The notes under the pieces were generated by a model. It worked only from the letters and a program-made list of their open reading frames with translations, searched no databases and was not told the origin of the DNA. The position numbers and the translations under genes were made by a program. Positions 18,173-27,680 of a DNA stretch of 64,000 bases are shown here, in pieces (positions within the stretch are counted from its first letter, which is position 1; each line of letters starts with the position of its first letter). This DNA comes from Buttiauxella noackiae ATCC 51607 (GTDB lineage: Bacteria > Pseudomonadota > Gammaproteobacteria > Enterobacterales > Enterobacteriaceae): positions 25,488 to 89,487 of the forward strand of contig NZ_LXEO01000032.1 in NCBI RefSeq assembly GCF_001654865.1, given 5' to 3'.

Positions 18173-19612
18173 TTAGTGCGCCGTTCTTTCTGCGCGGGCT
18201 TTTGCCGCTGCACCATGTTGCTCTGCCATACGTTTTTCCAGCGCTTCCAGGCTCACGCCTTTAGTTTCTGGAACGTAACGGCGCACATAGACAAAGCCTG
18301 CCGCACAAATCACGCCATACAACAGGAAGCTCCCCGCAGCCCCAAGACTGGCGTTCAATAACGGGAAGGTGTAGGTCAACAGGAAACAGGCAATCCATAA
18401 CGCCAGAGTGCCTAAAGACATCGCCAGGCCACGCACACGGTTAGGGAAAATTTCTGACAGCAGAACCCAGGTAACAGGTGCCAACGTCAGGGCATAAATC
18501 GCAATCGCCGCCAGAACCAGAATTAACACCGGCAGCCCCATAATGCCGAGACCATATGCCGCACCAATTAATGCATAGATAATGGTCAGCCCCGCAGCAC
18601 CAAACAACATCAGCTTACGACGGCCAATTTTATCCACCAGCGGCAGCGCGGCGAGGGTGAAGATAAGGTTAATCAAACCGGTGGCGACAATAGATTTCAG
18701 GGTGCTGTTGATATCAAACCCGGCGGAGGCAAAAATCTCCTGCGCATAGTTGAATATCACGTTAATCCCACACCACTGCTGGAATACCGCCAGCACCATA
18801 CCAATGATAATGATTGGCTTAACCTGTGGCTGCCATAACGCGCCCCAGGAGACTTTTTGCGTGTCATTATTCAGCGTTTGCAAAATGTCATTCAGGGTGT
18901 CGTCGGCATATTTCTGGTTACCGATGCGTTTAAGCATCTGGTGAGCGCGTTCATTTTTCCCGGCACGCGCCAGCCACCGTGGCGATTCAGGCACAAAAAA
19001 CATCAGCACTAAAAATGCCAGCGCCGGAACCAGTTCTGCACCGAACATCCAGCGCCAGCCGACCTGCCCGTTCCAGCTTTCAGTAATTTGCTGCATGGTC
19101 GCTGCGGTGCCAACCGGTTCGGCAATCAACAGGTTAATAAGCTGTGCTGCCAGCACGCCAATAACAATAGTTAATTGGTTGATAGCAACAAACTTGCCGC
19201 GTTTTTCTGCCGGACTCACTTCAGCGATATACATCGGGCTTAACGCTGATGCGAGACCAATCCCCACGCCACCGACGATGCGATAAACCACAAACATATC
19301 GAAGTTACTGGCCATCGCCGTACCCCAGGCCGATGCGGTAAACAGTATCGCCGACATGATAAGCGGTGTTTTGCGTCCAAACCGGTCAGCACACCAGCCG
19401 GAAATCAGCGCACCAAAAATACAACCCACCAATGCGGAACTCATCGCCCAGCCGGACTGAGCGGGATCGGTAATTGAAAAGTAAGCTTCGTAGAAGGGTT
19501 TGGCGCCGCCAATAACCACCCAGTCATATCCGAATAGCAAACCACCACAGGCGGCCACCAGACAGATAGTCCATACATACCCCATGCGTAGTTGTGTCTG
19601 CACAGTTTTCAT
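18173..19612 (-). CDS. MFS sugar porter (XylE/GalP type)
   Basis: 479 aa, twelve predicted helices. Signatures of the sugar porter family are visible: GGLLFGYDWVVIGG in helix 1, DRFGRKTPL in loop 2-3, VVYRIVGGVGIGLASALSP in helix 4, PESPRWLARAGK after helix 6, FQQWCGINVIFNYAQEIF in helix 7, DKIGRRKLM, and PETKGVSLEALE at the end. These indicate proton-coupled monosaccharide uptake. E. coli has an ABC transporter (yphDEF) in this locus instead. It lies 72 bases downstream of the yphG-like gene, same strand, with a GGCGGG/CCCGCC hairpin (19645-19664) between. Confidence 0.85.
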   Translation of the reverse strand: MKTVQTQLRMGYVWTICLVAACGGLLFGYDWVVIGGAKPFYEAYFSITDPAQSGWAMSSALVGCIFGALISGWCADRFGRKTPLIMSAILFTASAWGTAMASNFDMFVVYRIVGGVGIGLASALSPMYIAEVSPAEKRGKFVAINQLTIVIGVLAAQLINLLIAEPVGTAATMQQITESWNGQVGWRWMFGAELVPALAFLVLMFFVPESPRWLARAGKNERAHQMLKRIGNQKYADDTLNDILQTLNNDTQKVSWGALWQPQVKPIIIIGMVLAVFQQWCGINVIFNYAQEIFASAGFDINSTLKSIVATGLINLIFTLAALPLVDKIGRRKLMLFGAAGLTIIYALIGAAYGLGIMGLPVLILVLAAIAIYALTLAPVTWVLLSEIFPNRVRGLAMSLGTLALWIACFLLTYTFPLLNASLGAAGSFLLYGVICAAGFVYVRRYVPETKGVSLEALEKRMAEQHGAAAKARAERTAH

Positions 19613-19684
19613 TGTTATTCCTCGCTTTGTAGAGATACAGAGGAGGCGGGATTTATTTCCCGCCGTTTATTGTTATTTCGGCAC

Positions 19685-22600
19685 TCAGGCAAACACGCCG
19701 CGCTGCATTGCCAGATGCAGCAAGTGCGCTTTGTCGTGAGCCGGATTTTGTGACAGTAAAGCTTTCAATGCTGCTTCGTACTCGGAGTGTTCCCCCAATC
19801 CCAGATGCCCAAGGGCTGCGACAAACAGGCAGTGTTGCTGGTGTGCAGCCTGACGGTCGGCATCCAGCGCGACCAAATCTGGCAGCGATACGGCAAAGAA
19901 ATCAGGTTCAGATGGGTCATTAAAGTGGGCATCGGCCCAGTGAATAAAGCTACGGAATTGCTGTTGCGCCCGCTCTTTATCACCAATGCGTACCAGCGCC
20001 ATGGCCTGGTAGAATAAGTAATCGACAGGTTGGTCGTTGTAATAACGCCCGGCTTCCAGAGTGGAGCCCCCTTTCAGCGCACGTTCGAAATAGAGCTGAG
20101 CACGTTCCGGCTGCTGGAGTTGTTGTGCACACCAGCCGAGCAGATACCAAATATCGTTATCGCTCTGGCCGACTAAACGCCCCTCACCCAAGTTTTCCGG
20201 GTAATTTAGCGCCTGCTGTAGCAACTCTTCTGCTTCACCAAACTGGTTATTGGCAATGCACTCCAGCGCACGGTATTGCAGGTTGATCAGATACTGTCCG
20301 GTGACTTTGCCTTCTCCACCTTCCCACGGGTGGAATTTTCGCAGTGCCAGGACTTGTGCCGCCGCATCGGTTTCACCGTGAATATTCCACAAACTCAACA
20401 ATTCAGCGGTGAGGTCGTCGCGTTTAAGCACCACATCACGACGAGCTGCAAGATTCGCCAAACGTTGCCCGATAGCGCGCCCGTTAAGTTTTTGCAGGTA
20501 ATCGAGTTCAAACAAGAAGCGGGCGTTATCAGGCTCAAGTTCAACCGCACGTTGCAGATAACTTTCGGCAAGGCTTACATCATGTGTTTTATTCCAGGCA
20601 TGAATCCCCAACACACGTTGTACTGCAGCGAATTCCGGGAGTTGTTGTGCTGCAAATTGCCAGCAGGAAACAGCTTCGTTATATCGGCGCTTGCTGTACC
20701 AGAAACAACCAAGCAGATATTGCGCGAAGCCATCGTGCGGCAATCGCTGTAACATTTGCACTTCATCCAGAGTATTTGGGAAGCGAACTTTACGAGCAAA
20801 ATTCTCCTGCGCCTGCTGAATGAAAACGTGTTGCTCAGTACGGTCAGTGGTTAACGCCGCATGCCATAAAAGCGGCATCGCTTCTTGTGAGTCAAGAATA
20901 CTCAGCATCTCTTTCGCCGCCGAATCCTTGCCAAGGCTCACCAACCAACCGGCCAGTACACTGGCATTAACACCTCGTTTTCCGGTGACTCGCACCAGTT
21001 CAGCACGATCGGTTTCACTTTGCGTAATTGCACAGCGGGCGTAGTACAACACGTAACTAAGCGGGTATTCCTCTAGTTGCTGCGCAATCCAGGTCAGCGC
21101 ATTTTGTGTTGCCCCTGTTCGATGTAAAACCAGTGCTTTTAGCCCCATCGCCAGATTATTGCTGGCGTTAAACTTGAGGCTTTGGTTCACAAACGCCAGT
21201 GATTGAACAACATCACCTTTACGCAGTGCCAGACGTGCCAGCGCGTAGAATGCAGCATCGCGGCAGTTACCGCTCCAGCTTGCTTTGAAGTAATCATCAA
21301 ACGCGCCCTCGAAATGGCCCTGCCGTTCTTTTGCCGCTCCACGCAACATGCTGGCATCGCCATTTTGCGGGTTCTTATTCAGACGATGTGCGCGTTTCAA
21401 TGCCGCATCCGCGTACTGTTCAGCAAGCTCCCAGTTGCCCCGGTTAAATTCAAGCTGGCCGAGTGCTACGTTGCAGCGGTAATCCTCGGGATCTAATGCC
21501 AGCGCTCGCTGGTAATAATCGAGTGCTGAGCGGCTGGCGTGGAGATATTGCTCCAGATGTTGCCCGATAAAATACAGCTCATCGCAATTGGTGAGGTCAT
21601 GTGGTTTAGCGGGCACGCTGGCTGGCTGCGGCAGAGGTAAATCTTCAGGGACATGTTCGCAATAGCTGAGAATGATATTGCCCTGCGGATCGCGCAAATT
21701 TAACGTCAGACGTTGTGGCCAGTGGTTGCCGAATTTTTCCTGCCACGCCTGCGCGGGTTGTAATGAAAGAGCTGATTTCCAGAGTGTTTGGCCTGCGGCT
21801 TCAATGTCGAGTGTAAAATCAGGCAGAGGCGCAATAGCGTATACACCAAGGTGCAGCTCGCCGTTGTGGCGTTCCAGTTTAATTGCCGCCTGAGTGTTGG
21901 CGTTTTGCAAAGTGCCAAGCTGGCTATATGGCAGGAAGTTCTGCACGAAGACTTTTTCTTCGTAAGGAGCAATCCAGGTGAAATCTGGCTGATTATCGGT
22001 AAACACACCGGTCATCAGTTCAATATACGGGCCATTTTCATCGGTTAGATTGCGGTCCCAGGCCTGGCCGAAATCACAGTTTCCCCATGACCATTGTTTC
22101 TTACCCGGTGAAACATGGTGGTCCGCAATATGTAATAGACCGCCCTGCTCGCCATGATGGTAGGCACCCACAAAATCGTAATCTGATTTATCCGCCATAT
22201 ACGAAGTCGGCACCGGGATGTTTTTGTAGCGTGAGATATCCACACCAGCGGAATAATCAACTTTGTAGTAAGTACCGTGAGCAATCGGGAAGGCAGAAAC
22301 ATCGCGTTTACCATGATCGAATACCGCCGTGACATCTGGCGGGAATACGCTTTGGTGATCATCACCACCTTTTACCGCCGGGTTTGCCCACCACAGGAAA
22401 TGACGCGGCGTGGCGTTGCCATTGAATACTTTTCCGGTGATTTCAATCAGCGCTTTTTCTGGATAGAGCGTAAAACCTGTCATCACTTGTAGGCCACGCA
22501 TTGGCTCAACTTCACCGAGCCATACGGTTTGCGCGCCGTTGTCATGTTTCTGGAAAGTCACATCCACCGGCATGAAGGTGGTTGGCCGATGATGCTGCGG

Positions 22601-22960
22601 CCAGTTAAATTCGATACCACCGGAAATCCACGGCCCAACCAATCCAACCAAAGCGGGTTTCACCACTTCGTTGTAGTAAACAAAGTCACGCTCCATCACT
22701 TTGTCGTACGCACGATGAATTCGGCCACCCAACTCAGGCAATAACATTACGCGGATAAAGTCGTTCTCAATCCACACCGCGTTGTAATCACGCATCTCGC
22801 GAATACCAGTAAGTGTGTCGATAACTCCGTAAGGATAAACCGCACCGGAAGACCCCTGATAGACACGGTTTTCCAGAAACATCGGATTCGGATCTTCCGC
22901 ACCGGTAGTCCAGGTGGGTAAAGCAATCGTCTCTTGCCAGACGCTAACGGCTCCGTACAT
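19685..22960 (-). CDS. yphG: DUF5107 / tetratricopeptide protein (YphG family)
   Basis: 1091 aa, cytosolic (no signal). The N-terminal third (about 20-340) is DUF5107, a mutarotase-like beta-sandwich with LPELGGRIHRAYDKV, WISGGIEFNWPQHHRP and HFLWWANPAV. The middle holds a beta-rich segment. From about 470 onward there are many TPR-like helix pairs (for example YYQRALALDPEDYRCNVALG). It aligns with E. coli YphG in the same locus. ATG 22960 has GGAG eight bases upstream; the longer frame to 22984 has no support. Biochemical function is unknown. The fold and the neighbours (mutarotase-like enzyme, porter, ROK regulator) point to processing of a sugar or glycoside. Confidence 0.82.
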   Translation of the reverse strand: MYGAVSVWQETIALPTWTTGAEDPNPMFLENRVYQGSSGAVYPYGVIDTLTGIREMRDYNAVWIENDFIRVMLLPELGGRIHRAYDKVMERDFVYYNEVVKPALVGLVGPWISGGIEFNWPQHHRPTTFMPVDVTFQKHDNGAQTVWLGEVEPMRGLQVMTGFTLYPEKALIEITGKVFNGNATPRHFLWWANPAVKGGDDHQSVFPPDVTAVFDHGKRDVSAFPIAHGTYYKVDYSAGVDISRYKNIPVPTSYMADKSDYDFVGAYHHGEQGGLLHIADHHVSPGKKQWSWGNCDFGQAWDRNLTDENGPYIELMTGVFTDNQPDFTWIAPYEEKVFVQNFLPYSQLGTLQNANTQAAIKLERHNGELHLGVYAIAPLPDFTLDIEAAGQTLWKSALSLQPAQAWQEKFGNHWPQRLTLNLRDPQGNIILSYCEHVPEDLPLPQPASVPAKPHDLTNCDELYFIGQHLEQYLHASRSALDYYQRALALDPEDYRCNVALGQLEFNRGNWELAEQYADAALKRAHRLNKNPQNGDASMLRGAAKERQGHFEGAFDDYFKASWSGNCRDAAFYALARLALRKGDVVQSLAFVNQSLKFNASNNLAMGLKALVLHRTGATQNALTWIAQQLEEYPLSYVLYYARCAITQSETDRAELVRVTGKRGVNASVLAGWLVSLGKDSAAKEMLSILDSQEAMPLLWHAALTTDRTEQHVFIQQAQENFARKVRFPNTLDEVQMLQRLPHDGFAQYLLGCFWYSKRRYNEAVSCWQFAAQQLPEFAAVQRVLGIHAWNKTHDVSLAESYLQRAVELEPDNARFLFELDYLQKLNGRAIGQRLANLAARRDVVLKRDDLTAELLSLWNIHGETDAAAQVLALRKFHPWEGGEGKVTGQYLINLQYRALECIANNQFGEAEELLQQALNYPENLGEGRLVGQSDNDIWYLLGWCAQQLQQPERAQLYFERALKGGSTLEAGRYYNDQPVDYLFYQAMALVRIGDKERAQQQFRSFIHWADAHFNDPSEPDFFAVSLPDLVALDADRQAAHQQHCLFVAALGHLGLGEHSEYEAALKALLSQNPAHDKAHLLHLAMQRGVFA

Positions 22961-23075
22961 TTCGCTTCTCCAGTAAACAAACAACAGTGAAATACGTTAT
23001 GTTTGCAGTGTAGAGAACTCATTACGGCTTAGAGCGCTTAATGCTCACACAATAAAGTTAACGGAGTTTAGTGAA

Positions 23076-24272
23076 ATGCATGATTCAGGGCTGAATAATC
23101 AACGCGTGCGCCAACTCAATCGCCAGACGATTATGAAACTGGTTTGGCAGCATAAGCGCCTAAGCAAATCACAGTTTGCGCAGTACACCGGGCTGTCCAT
23201 TCCAGCGGTGAGTAAGATCCTTGAGGAGTTGGTGAGCGATGGGAAATTGAGCCATTCCAGTGAAAATCTCAGTAACCGAGGCATTAACAGCGGCAGTTAT
23301 CAAATTCCACCTGATGGCGATTTCATTCTATGCATGAATGTCTCGCCCACAAGTATTGAAAGCCAACTGTGCGATGCACAGCTTTCACCGCAAGGGGAAT
23401 TTGTACACATCCATGTGAATGCCACCACACCGCAGGCATTACTGGCCACTATTGAGAACATCTGGCGTAACCAACGCAAAATCTGGCCCAAAAAAGTCAT
23501 CAATCTCGCTTTAGCTATTCATGGACAAGTCGATCCTGTGACAGGCGTTTCGCAAACCATGCCGCAGGCTCCGTGGCGTGAGCCGGTGGAAATTAAATAT
23601 CTGCTCGAGGAAAAGCTTGGTGTAACGGTAAGAGTCGATAACGACTGTGTGATGCTAGCACTGGCAGAAAAATGGCAGAATCCAGCAAATCGCCAGGATT
23701 TCTGCGTGATAAATGTCGATTACGGGATTGGTTCATCGTTTGTAATCAACGGGCAGATTTATCGCGGCAGTTTGTATGGCAGTGGGCAAATCGGCCATAC
23801 CATTGTGAACCCAGACGGCATGGCTTGTGACTGCGGGCGCTATGGTTGCCTGGAAACAGTAGCTTCGTTGAGCGCGTTAAAAAAGCAGGCACGCATATGG
23901 TTAAAATCACAGCCAGGAACGCCTAAGCTCGACCCTGAATCAATAACCTCAGCACAGCTTATTGCTGCCTGGCACGAAGGCGATGAACAGGTGTGCCGTT
24001 GGGTCGAAAGTGCCGCAAACGCCATTGGGCTGAGTCTGTACAACTTCCTCAATATCCTGAATATCAATCAGATTTTGTTTTATGGCAGAAGCTGTGCATT
24101 TGGTGAAAGCTGGCTTGCAACTATCGACAAGCAGATTGGATTTAATCCATTTGATCACGGCGACTCACTGAAGATGAACGCCACACAGATTAGTTTTGGG
24201 CAATTAAGCAGGCCACAGCAGGTCATGGGGATTGGGTATCTGTACGCAGAAGTTGCGTTAAACGAGATGTAA
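23076..24272 (+). CDS. yphH: ROK-family transcriptional regulator (YphH family)
   Basis: 398 aa. The N-terminal winged HTH (about 12-75: QTIMKLVWQHKRLSKSQFAQ, then TGLSIPAVSKILEELV) is followed by a ROK sugar-binding domain with DNDCVMLALAEKW, a GIGSSFV phosphate loop, and the zinc motif CDCGRYGCLE. It corresponds to E. coli YphH (397 aa). Divergent from yphG across a 115-base gap, it probably represses or activates that locus in response to a sugar. GGAG lies about ten bases before the ATG. Confidence 0.85.
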   Translation: MHDSGLNNQRVRQLNRQTIMKLVWQHKRLSKSQFAQYTGLSIPAVSKILEELVSDGKLSHSSENLSNRGINSGSYQIPPDGDFILCMNVSPTSIESQLCDAQLSPQGEFVHIHVNATTPQALLATIENIWRNQRKIWPKKVINLALAIHGQVDPVTGVSQTMPQAPWREPVEIKYLLEEKLGVTVRVDNDCVMLALAEKWQNPANRQDFCVINVDYGIGSSFVINGQIYRGSLYGSGQIGHTIVNPDGMACDCGRYGCLETVASLSALKKQARIWLKSQPGTPKLDPESITSAQLIAAWHEGDEQVCRWVESAANAIGLSLYNFLNILNINQILFYGRSCAFGESWLATIDKQIGFNPFDHGDSLKMNATQISFGQLSRPQQVMGIGYLYAEVALNEM

Positions 24273-24284
24273 TAACGTGCAGGC

Positions 24285-24310
24285 ATAAAAAACCCCGGCA
24301 AGCCGGGGTT
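24285..24310 (-). terminator. Terminator at the glyA / yphH convergence
   Basis: Stem AACCCCGGC / GCCGGGGTT with a two-base loop. On the minus strand a run of T follows (complement of 24287-24292), making it a strong terminator for glyA; it may also end yphH. Confidence 0.85.
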
Positions 24311-24321
24311 GAGTCAGACTT

Positions 24322-24384
24322 TATACTCGTTAGCATTCGAGTTGCAGGTAGGCGGTAAGTGAGCCCCCTGCAGCATGACGGGTA
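24322..24384. repeat. Internally deleted ERIC-like element
   Basis: The left ERIC end (TTCGAGTTGCAGGTAGGCGG, then TAAGTGAG) is joined directly to the right end (GCATGACGGGTAT), giving about 63 bp in place of about 125. It abuts the glyA stop codon (24385). Confidence 0.65.
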
Positions 24385-25638
24385 TTACGCGTAAACAGGT
24401 AAGCGCGCGCAAATATCCAAAACTTTTTGCTTAGTGCGTTCAATGACCGCTTCGTCGTTGATGCTATCGAGTACATCACACATCCAGCCAGCCAGTTCAC
24501 GAACATCAGCTTCGTTGAAGCCACGACGAGTTACCGCTGGCGTACCGATACGGATACCAGAAGTCACAAACGGGCTCTTCGGATCGTTTGGCACGCTGTT
24601 TTTGTTCACGGTGATGTTTGCGCGACCGAGGGCTGCATCAGCTTCTTTACCCGTCAGGTTTTTATCAACCAGATCCAGCAGGAACAGATGGTTGTCAGTA
24701 CCGCCAGAAACCACTTTGTAACCGCGGTCCAGGAACACAGAAACCATTGCTTTTGCATTCTTAGCAACTTGCTGCTGATAAGTTTTGAACTCAGGTTCCA
24801 TTGCTTCTTTCAGTGCAACAGCTTTGCCCGCGATGACATGCATCAGTGGGCCGCCCTGCGCGCCCGGGAATACAGCGGAGTTCAGTTTTTTGTACAGCTC
24901 TTCGCTGCCGCCTTTTGCGAGGATTAAACCACCGCGTGGGCCTGCCAGCGTTTTATGCGTAGTGGTTGTAACAACATGCGCATGTGGGACCGGGTTCGGG
25001 TAAACGCCCGCGGCAATCAGGCCCGCAACGTGTGCCATGTCCACGAACAGTTTCGCATCAACCATGTCTGCGATTTCACGCATTTTCGCCCAGTCAACCA
25101 CGCCGGAATAAGCAGAGAAGCCGCCGATGATCATTTTCGGCTTATGAGCTTTAGCTTGTTTTTCCAGATCTGCATAGTCGATATGACCAGATTCATCGAT
25201 ACCGTAAGGAACGATGTTGTACAGCTTACCGGAGAAGTTTACCGGGGAGCCGTGAGTCAGGTGGCCGCCGTGTGCCAGGTTCATACCCAGAACAGTGTCG
25301 CCTGGTTCCAGCAGCGTGGTGTATACCGCGAAGTTAGCCTGGGAACCGGAGTGCGGCTGCACGTTAGCGTAATCAGCGCCAAACAGCTCTTTTGCACGGT
25401 CGATAGCCAGTTGCTCAACCACGTCAACGTATTCGCAGCCGCCGTAGTAACGTTTGCCAGGATAACCTTCAGCGTACTTGTTGGTTAACTGAGAACCCTG
25501 CGCCTGCATCACGCGCGGGCTGGTGTAGTTTTCGGAGGCGATCAGTTCAATGTGCTCTTCCTGACGTACTTTTTCTTGCTCCATAGCCTGCCATAAATCG
25601 GCATCATAATCGGCAATGTTCATTTCACGTTTTAACAT
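24385..25638 (-). CDS. glyA: Serine hydroxymethyltransferase
   Basis: 417 aa PLP enzyme converting serine and tetrahydrofolate to glycine and 5,10-methylene-THF, the main one-carbon source. Length equals E. coli GlyA. The PLP-lysine motif [11 protein letters not shown] and the N-terminal [13 protein letters not shown] are present. ATG 25638 is preceded by AAGGAG; the frame to 25653 is not conserved. The divergent gap to hmp carries a PurR-like operator, consistent with the known purine control of glyA. Confidence 0.97.
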   Translation of the reverse strand: MLKREMNIADYDADLWQAMEQEKVRQEEHIELIASENYTSPRVMQAQGSQLTNKYAEGYPGKRYYGGCEYVDVVEQLAIDRAKELFGADYANVQPHSGSQANFAVYTTLLEPGDTVLGMNLAHGGHLTHGSPVNFSGKLYNIVPYGIDESGHIDYADLEKQAKAHKPKMIIGGFSAYSGVVDWAKMREIADMVDAKLFVDMAHVAGLIAAGVYPNPVPHAHVVTTTTHKTLAGPRGGLILAKGGSEELYKKLNSAVFPGAQGGPLMHVIAGKAVALKEAMEPEFKTYQQQVAKNAKAMVSVFLDRGYKVVSGGTDNHLFLLDLVDKNLTGKEADAALGRANITVNKNSVPNDPKSPFVTSGIRIGTPAVTRRGFNEADVRELAGWMCDVLDSINDEAVIERTKQKVLDICARLPVYA

Positions 25639-25758
25639 TCGCTTCTCCTTCACTCAGCTAACAGCAAATATTTGCACAGCTTTACGGCCGCAATAAATAC
25701 AACGGGCAACAGTGTAAACCGAAACGTTATCGTGTGATAGGTCTTGACATAGGTTTTT

Positions 25759-25774
25759 ACGCAAACGATTGGCT
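25759..25774. promoter_or_regulatory. PurR-like operator upstream of glyA
   Basis: ACGCAAACGATTGGCT matches the palindrome ACGCAAACGTTTGCGT well in its left half and partly in the right. It lies 121 bases before the glyA ATG, and E. coli glyA has a comparable site. Confidence 0.6.
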
Positions 25775-25930
25775 TGGCGTCCTGCAAGGGTTTGAAGGGA
25801 AAAGTGGCAAGCTGTTTCAACGGATATTAATTCATCATCAACATGCAGAAATTTCACGTTATGTGAGCCGAATCGACTCAGTCAGTATCCATTTACACAG
25901 TAGTGCTTTTTTTTATTCTGATTATTTTAT

Positions 25931-25953
25931 AAGATGCATTTAAAATACAACAT
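25931..25953 (+). promoter_or_regulatory. NsrR-like operator upstream of hmp
   Basis: AAGATGCATTTAAAATACAA then CAT. The left half-site AAGATGCATTT is perfect against the NsrR consensus, and the right half is degenerate. It lies 32 bases before the hmp ATG, as expected for NO-responsive repression. The rest of the 346-base glyA-hmp gap shows no gene. Confidence 0.7.
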
Positions 25954-25984
25954 TAACTTTAAACGTTAAAAATGGAGCTATCTC

Positions 25985-27175
25985 ATGCTTGATGCACAAA
26001 CCATCGCCGTTGTGAAATCCACCATTCCCCTGCTTGCAGCAACCGGCCCGAAACTTACCGCACACTTTTACGATCGCATGTTCAGCCATAATCCTGAGCT
26101 GAAAGAGATTTTCAATATGAGCAACCAGCGCAACGGCGATCAACGTGAAGCGCTGTTCAACGCTATCTGCGCATACGCCACCAATATCGAAAATCTGGCA
26201 GTGCTGTTGCCTGCGGTTGAGAAAATCGCGCAGAAGCACACCAGTTTCCAGATTAAACCTGATCAGTACGACATTGTCGGTGGCCATCTGTTAGCGACGC
26301 TTGATGAAATGTTCAGCCCAGGCCAGGAAGTGCTGGATGCGTGGGGCAAAGCGTACGGCGTTCTGGCGGGCGTGTTTATCAACCGTGAGGCAGAAATTTA
26401 CCAGGATAACGCGGCGAAAAATGGCGGCTGGGAAGGGACACGCGCTTTCCGTATTGTGGCAAAAGAGCCGCAGAGCGCACTCATCACCAGTTTTGAATTT
26501 GCTCCGGTTGACGGTAAACCAGTCGCTGATTATCAGCCAGGCCAATACATTGGCGTGTGGCTGAAACCTGAAGGCTTCCCGCATCAGGAAATTCGCCAGT
26601 ACTCACTGACCCGCAAGCCTGATGGCAAAACTTATCGCATTGCGGTTAAACGCGAAGATTTGGGCCAGGTTTCAAGCTGGTTACACAATCACGCACAAGT
26701 GGGCGATGAAGTGCATCTGGCTGCGCCTGCCGGTGATTTCTTTATGGAAGTGAACGCGCAAACGCCGGTTACGTTGATTTCAGCAGGTGTTGGCCAAACG
26801 CCGATGCTAGCAATGCTCGATACGCTGGCGAAAAATGCCCATAACGCACAGGTGAACTGGTTCCATGCGGCAGAACATGGTGACGTGCATGCATTTGCGG
26901 ATGAAGTGAATCACTTGGGCGAACAGTTGCCACGCTTTGAGCGCCACGTATGGTATCGCGCACCATCCGAAAGCTGCCGTGCACAGGCGAAATTTGATAG
27001 CGAAGGTTTGATGGATTTACTGACTCTGGAAAGCAAAATCAGTGCGCCAGAGATGCAGTTTTATTTGTGTGGGCCGGTGAGCTTTATGCGTTTTGCGGCG
27101 GAGCAGTTAGTGAAGCTAGGCGTTGGGCAGGAGCGAATTAATTACGAATGCTTTGGCCCGCATAAAGTGATGTGA
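25985..27175 (+). CDS. hmp: Flavohemoglobin / nitric oxide dioxygenase
   Basis: 396 aa cytosolic enzyme oxidising NO to nitrate with NAD(P)H and O2. The globin domain (1-136) shows the distal Phe-Tyr pair (HFYDRMF near 27-33) and the proximal-His region [12 protein letters not shown] near 84-95. The FAD-binding segment RQYSLT (about 206-211) and NAD-binding [11 protein letters not shown] follow, with the C-terminal YECFGPHK. Length equals E. coli Hmp. It is divergent from glyA with an NsrR-like box at its promoter. Confidence 0.97.
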   Translation: MLDAQTIAVVKSTIPLLAATGPKLTAHFYDRMFSHNPELKEIFNMSNQRNGDQREALFNAICAYATNIENLAVLLPAVEKIAQKHTSFQIKPDQYDIVGGHLLATLDEMFSPGQEVLDAWGKAYGVLAGVFINREAEIYQDNAAKNGGWEGTRAFRIVAKEPQSALITSFEFAPVDGKPVADYQPGQYIGVWLKPEGFPHQEIRQYSLTRKPDGKTYRIAVKREDLGQVSSWLHNHAQVGDEVHLAAPAGDFFMEVNAQTPVTLISAGVGQTPMLAMLDTLAKNAHNAQVNWFHAAEHGDVHAFADEVNHLGEQLPRFERHVWYRAPSESCRAQAKFDSEGLMDLLTLESKISAPEMQFYLCGPVSFMRFAAEQLVKLGVGQERINYECFGPHKVM

Positions 27176-27189
27176 TCAAAAAACACGGT

Positions 27190-27260
27190 GGATGTCGCTT
27201 TCGCTCATCCACCCTACTTCAGTGTTCATAAGTCGGATGAGCAAAAACGACATCCGACAT
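27190..27260. repeat. Pair of REP-like palindromes
   Basis: GGTGGATG...CATCCACC (27190-27215 region) and GTCGGATG...CATCCGAC (27233-27259) are two hairpin units in the 94-base gap between the convergent hmp and glnB. They probably act as a bidirectional boundary. Confidence 0.65.
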
Positions 27261-27269
27261 TAAAAACAC

Positions 27270-27632
<363 letters not shown>

Positions 27633-27680
27633 CTAGTGTGCTGCCTGGTTACAGTAATCGTGGTTTCAAATTACCACAAA

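Noticed and set aside
25654..25857. 67-codon frame in the glyA-hmp gap
   Set aside because: The region is explained by PurR-like and NsrR-like operators and promoters; the frame has no RBS or homology.
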